A stretch of DNA of 64,000 nt from Roseibium sp. MMSF_3412. GTDB taxonomy: Bacteria; Pseudomonadota; Alphaproteobacteria; Rhizobiales; Stappiaceae. The position numbers and the translations under genes are program-made. Numbering within the stretch: position 1 is the stretch's first letter; the number at the start of each line of letters is the position of its first letter. Of this stretch, positions 63,160 through 64,000 are shown one piece after another. Under the pieces are notes generated by a model that made no database searches, had not been told where the DNA came from, and was given only the letters and a program-made list of their open reading frames with translations. The DNA lies in the NCBI RefSeq assembly GCF_030733265.1, contig NZ_JASHJI010000006.1, positions 248,001-312,000 of the forward strand. Direction: 5' to 3'.

Positions 63160-64000
63160 TCCTGCTTTTTGTTGTTGCCGTTTTCCTGACAACGGTTTTT
63201 CTTGGCATTCCCCTGGTCTGGGCCATCCTGATCACGGCTGTTCTGCCCATCATCGTGTTTGATCTCGGCTATCCCCTGCAGGCGCTGTTCCTGAACTTCA
63301 TCGGCGGGGTCGAACCAAACCACTTCCTTGCCATTCCGCTGTTCATCGTCGCGGGTGAAATGATGAGCCGCGGCGGTGTCGGACTGCGTATCATCGGCTT
63401 CGCCCGGGCCGCGTTCGGTTTCATGGCCGGCGGGCTCGGGATGGTCGTCGTCGGCGCATCAATGATCTTCGGCGGCATTTCCGGATCGGCGATTGCCGAC
63501 AGCGCGGCCATCGGCTCGGTCATGATCAAGAACATGTCGCGGGAAGGCTACAACACCGCATTCGCGGCCGGGCTTGTCGCGGCAGCCGGCACCATCGGTA
63601 TCATTATCCCACCCTCGATCCCGATGCTGATCTACGGTTTTGTCGGAAATGTCTCGGTCGCGGACCTGTTTCTTGCGGGCATGGTTCCCGGTATCCTGTT
63701 CGGCGCCATGTTCATGGCCGTCTGCTACTATGTCGGCAAGACCAGCAAATGCGACCCGGGCGGACGCACCACCACCCTGCAGGAGCTGACAAGCTCGTTC
63801 ATCGGCACGGCCCCGGCCCTTTTCATGCCGGTCCTGATCCTGGGCGGAATCTTCACCGGCTGGGTCACGCCGACCGAGGCCGCGGCCCTTGCCGTTGTCT
63901 ACGGTCTGTTCGTCACCACTGTCGTCTACCGGGATTTCAAGCTGAGAGACCTGCCACGGCTCCTGGTCGATTCCTTTGTCACCAGTTCGGTCGTTATGGT
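63156..64000 (+). CDS. TRAP transporter large permease (DctM family), truncated by window end
   Basis: The first ~281 residues of a DctM-type permease that is normally ~425 aa. FIVAGEMMSRGGVGLRIIGFA (about 64-84), GGISGSAIADSAAIGSVMI (about 107-126) and the IIPPSIPMLIYGF loop are family signatures of the transport core, with sodium-binding helix hairpins. The gene continues beyond the window. The full operon is dctPQM-like. Confidence 0.94.
   Translation, partial: MILLFVVAVFLTTVFLGIPLVWAILITAVLPIIVFDLGYPLQALFLNFIGGVEPNHFLAIPLFIVAGEMMSRGGVGLRIIGFARAAFGFMAGGLGMVVVGASMIFGGISGSAIADSAAIGSVMIKNMSREGYNTAFAAGLVAAAGTIGIIIPPSIPMLIYGFVGNVSVADLFLAGMVPGILFGAMFMAVCYYVGKTSKCDPGGRTTTLQELTSSFIGTAPALFMPVLILGGIFTGWVTPTEAAALAVVYGLFVTTVVYRDFKLRDLPRLLVDSFVTSSVVM

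Overview
The window is a continuous, GC-rich bacterial chromosome segment. The minCDE order, FCD-type GntR regulators, TRAP and NMT1-type transporters, a BA14K-family protein, a UPF0314/DUF2585 protein and the DUF3141-FabI pair together suggest an alphaproteobacterium of the Hyphomicrobiales, probably a marine Stappiaceae (Roseibium/Labrenzia-like). That placement is inferred from protein families only; no rRNA or tRNA gene was seen. No prophage, CRISPR array or intact insertion sequence was found. The mobile signal consists of two copies of a ~270-bp MITE-like element and several palindromic repeat clusters.

Layout. 0-1.4 kb: hemolysin III-like membrane protein, convergent with a Tat-type L,D-transpeptidase. 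1.8-9.7 kb: a peptide-use island with an M19 dipeptidase and GntR regulator on +, facing a four-gene oligopeptide ABC operon on - (substrate-binding protein, two permeases, fused double ATPase), with MITE copy 1 between them. 9.9-19 kb: BA14K-like secreted protein, Uup-type ABC-F ATPase, XRE-cupin regulator with GNAT enzyme, MarR with a FabF paralogue, HdeD-like protein, gamma-butyrobetaine dioxygenase, and a GIY-YIG gene inside a 41-bp inverted repeat. 19-23 kb: RsuA and RsmC rRNA modification enzymes, then a GDYXXLXY/DUF2157 pair. 23-26 kb: NMT1-type ABC importer. 26-29.4 kb: FabI-like reductase and a DUF3141 protein that keeps a PHA-synthase-like Cys/Asp/His triad.

29.4-33.2 kb is the least explained locus: an AT-rich leader, a 32-codon ORF for a tiny exported peptide, a 679-aa multi-pass membrane protein of no family I recognise, and a start/stop-overlapped periplasmic SBP_bac_3-like protein. 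33.3-36.6 kb: divergent katG and oxyR with an OxyR-like site over the oxyR start. 36.6-41.6 kb: two methyltransferases (one with a 45-codon upstream ORF), a LysR regulator, a YHYH-domain secreted protein, a small membrane protein and an exported alpha/beta hydrolase. 42-46 kb: orphan ParA ATPase with a DnaA box upstream, then an HlyD/ABC-2 efflux operon. 46-50 kb: DMT transporter, small HTH-like protein, minCDE.

50-57 kb: MHS-type MFS transporter, methyltransferase, a 1.2-kb tandem repeat with an exact 414-bp period, GNAT enzyme, release factor 3 and UPF0314 protein. 57-64 kb: di-heme c-type oxidoreductase, MITE copy 2, and a catabolic island (GntR regulator, Gfo/Idh/MocA dehydrogenase, divergent TRAP transporter whose large permease runs off the window end). 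A palindrome in the divergent promoter is a good candidate for this island's GntR operator.
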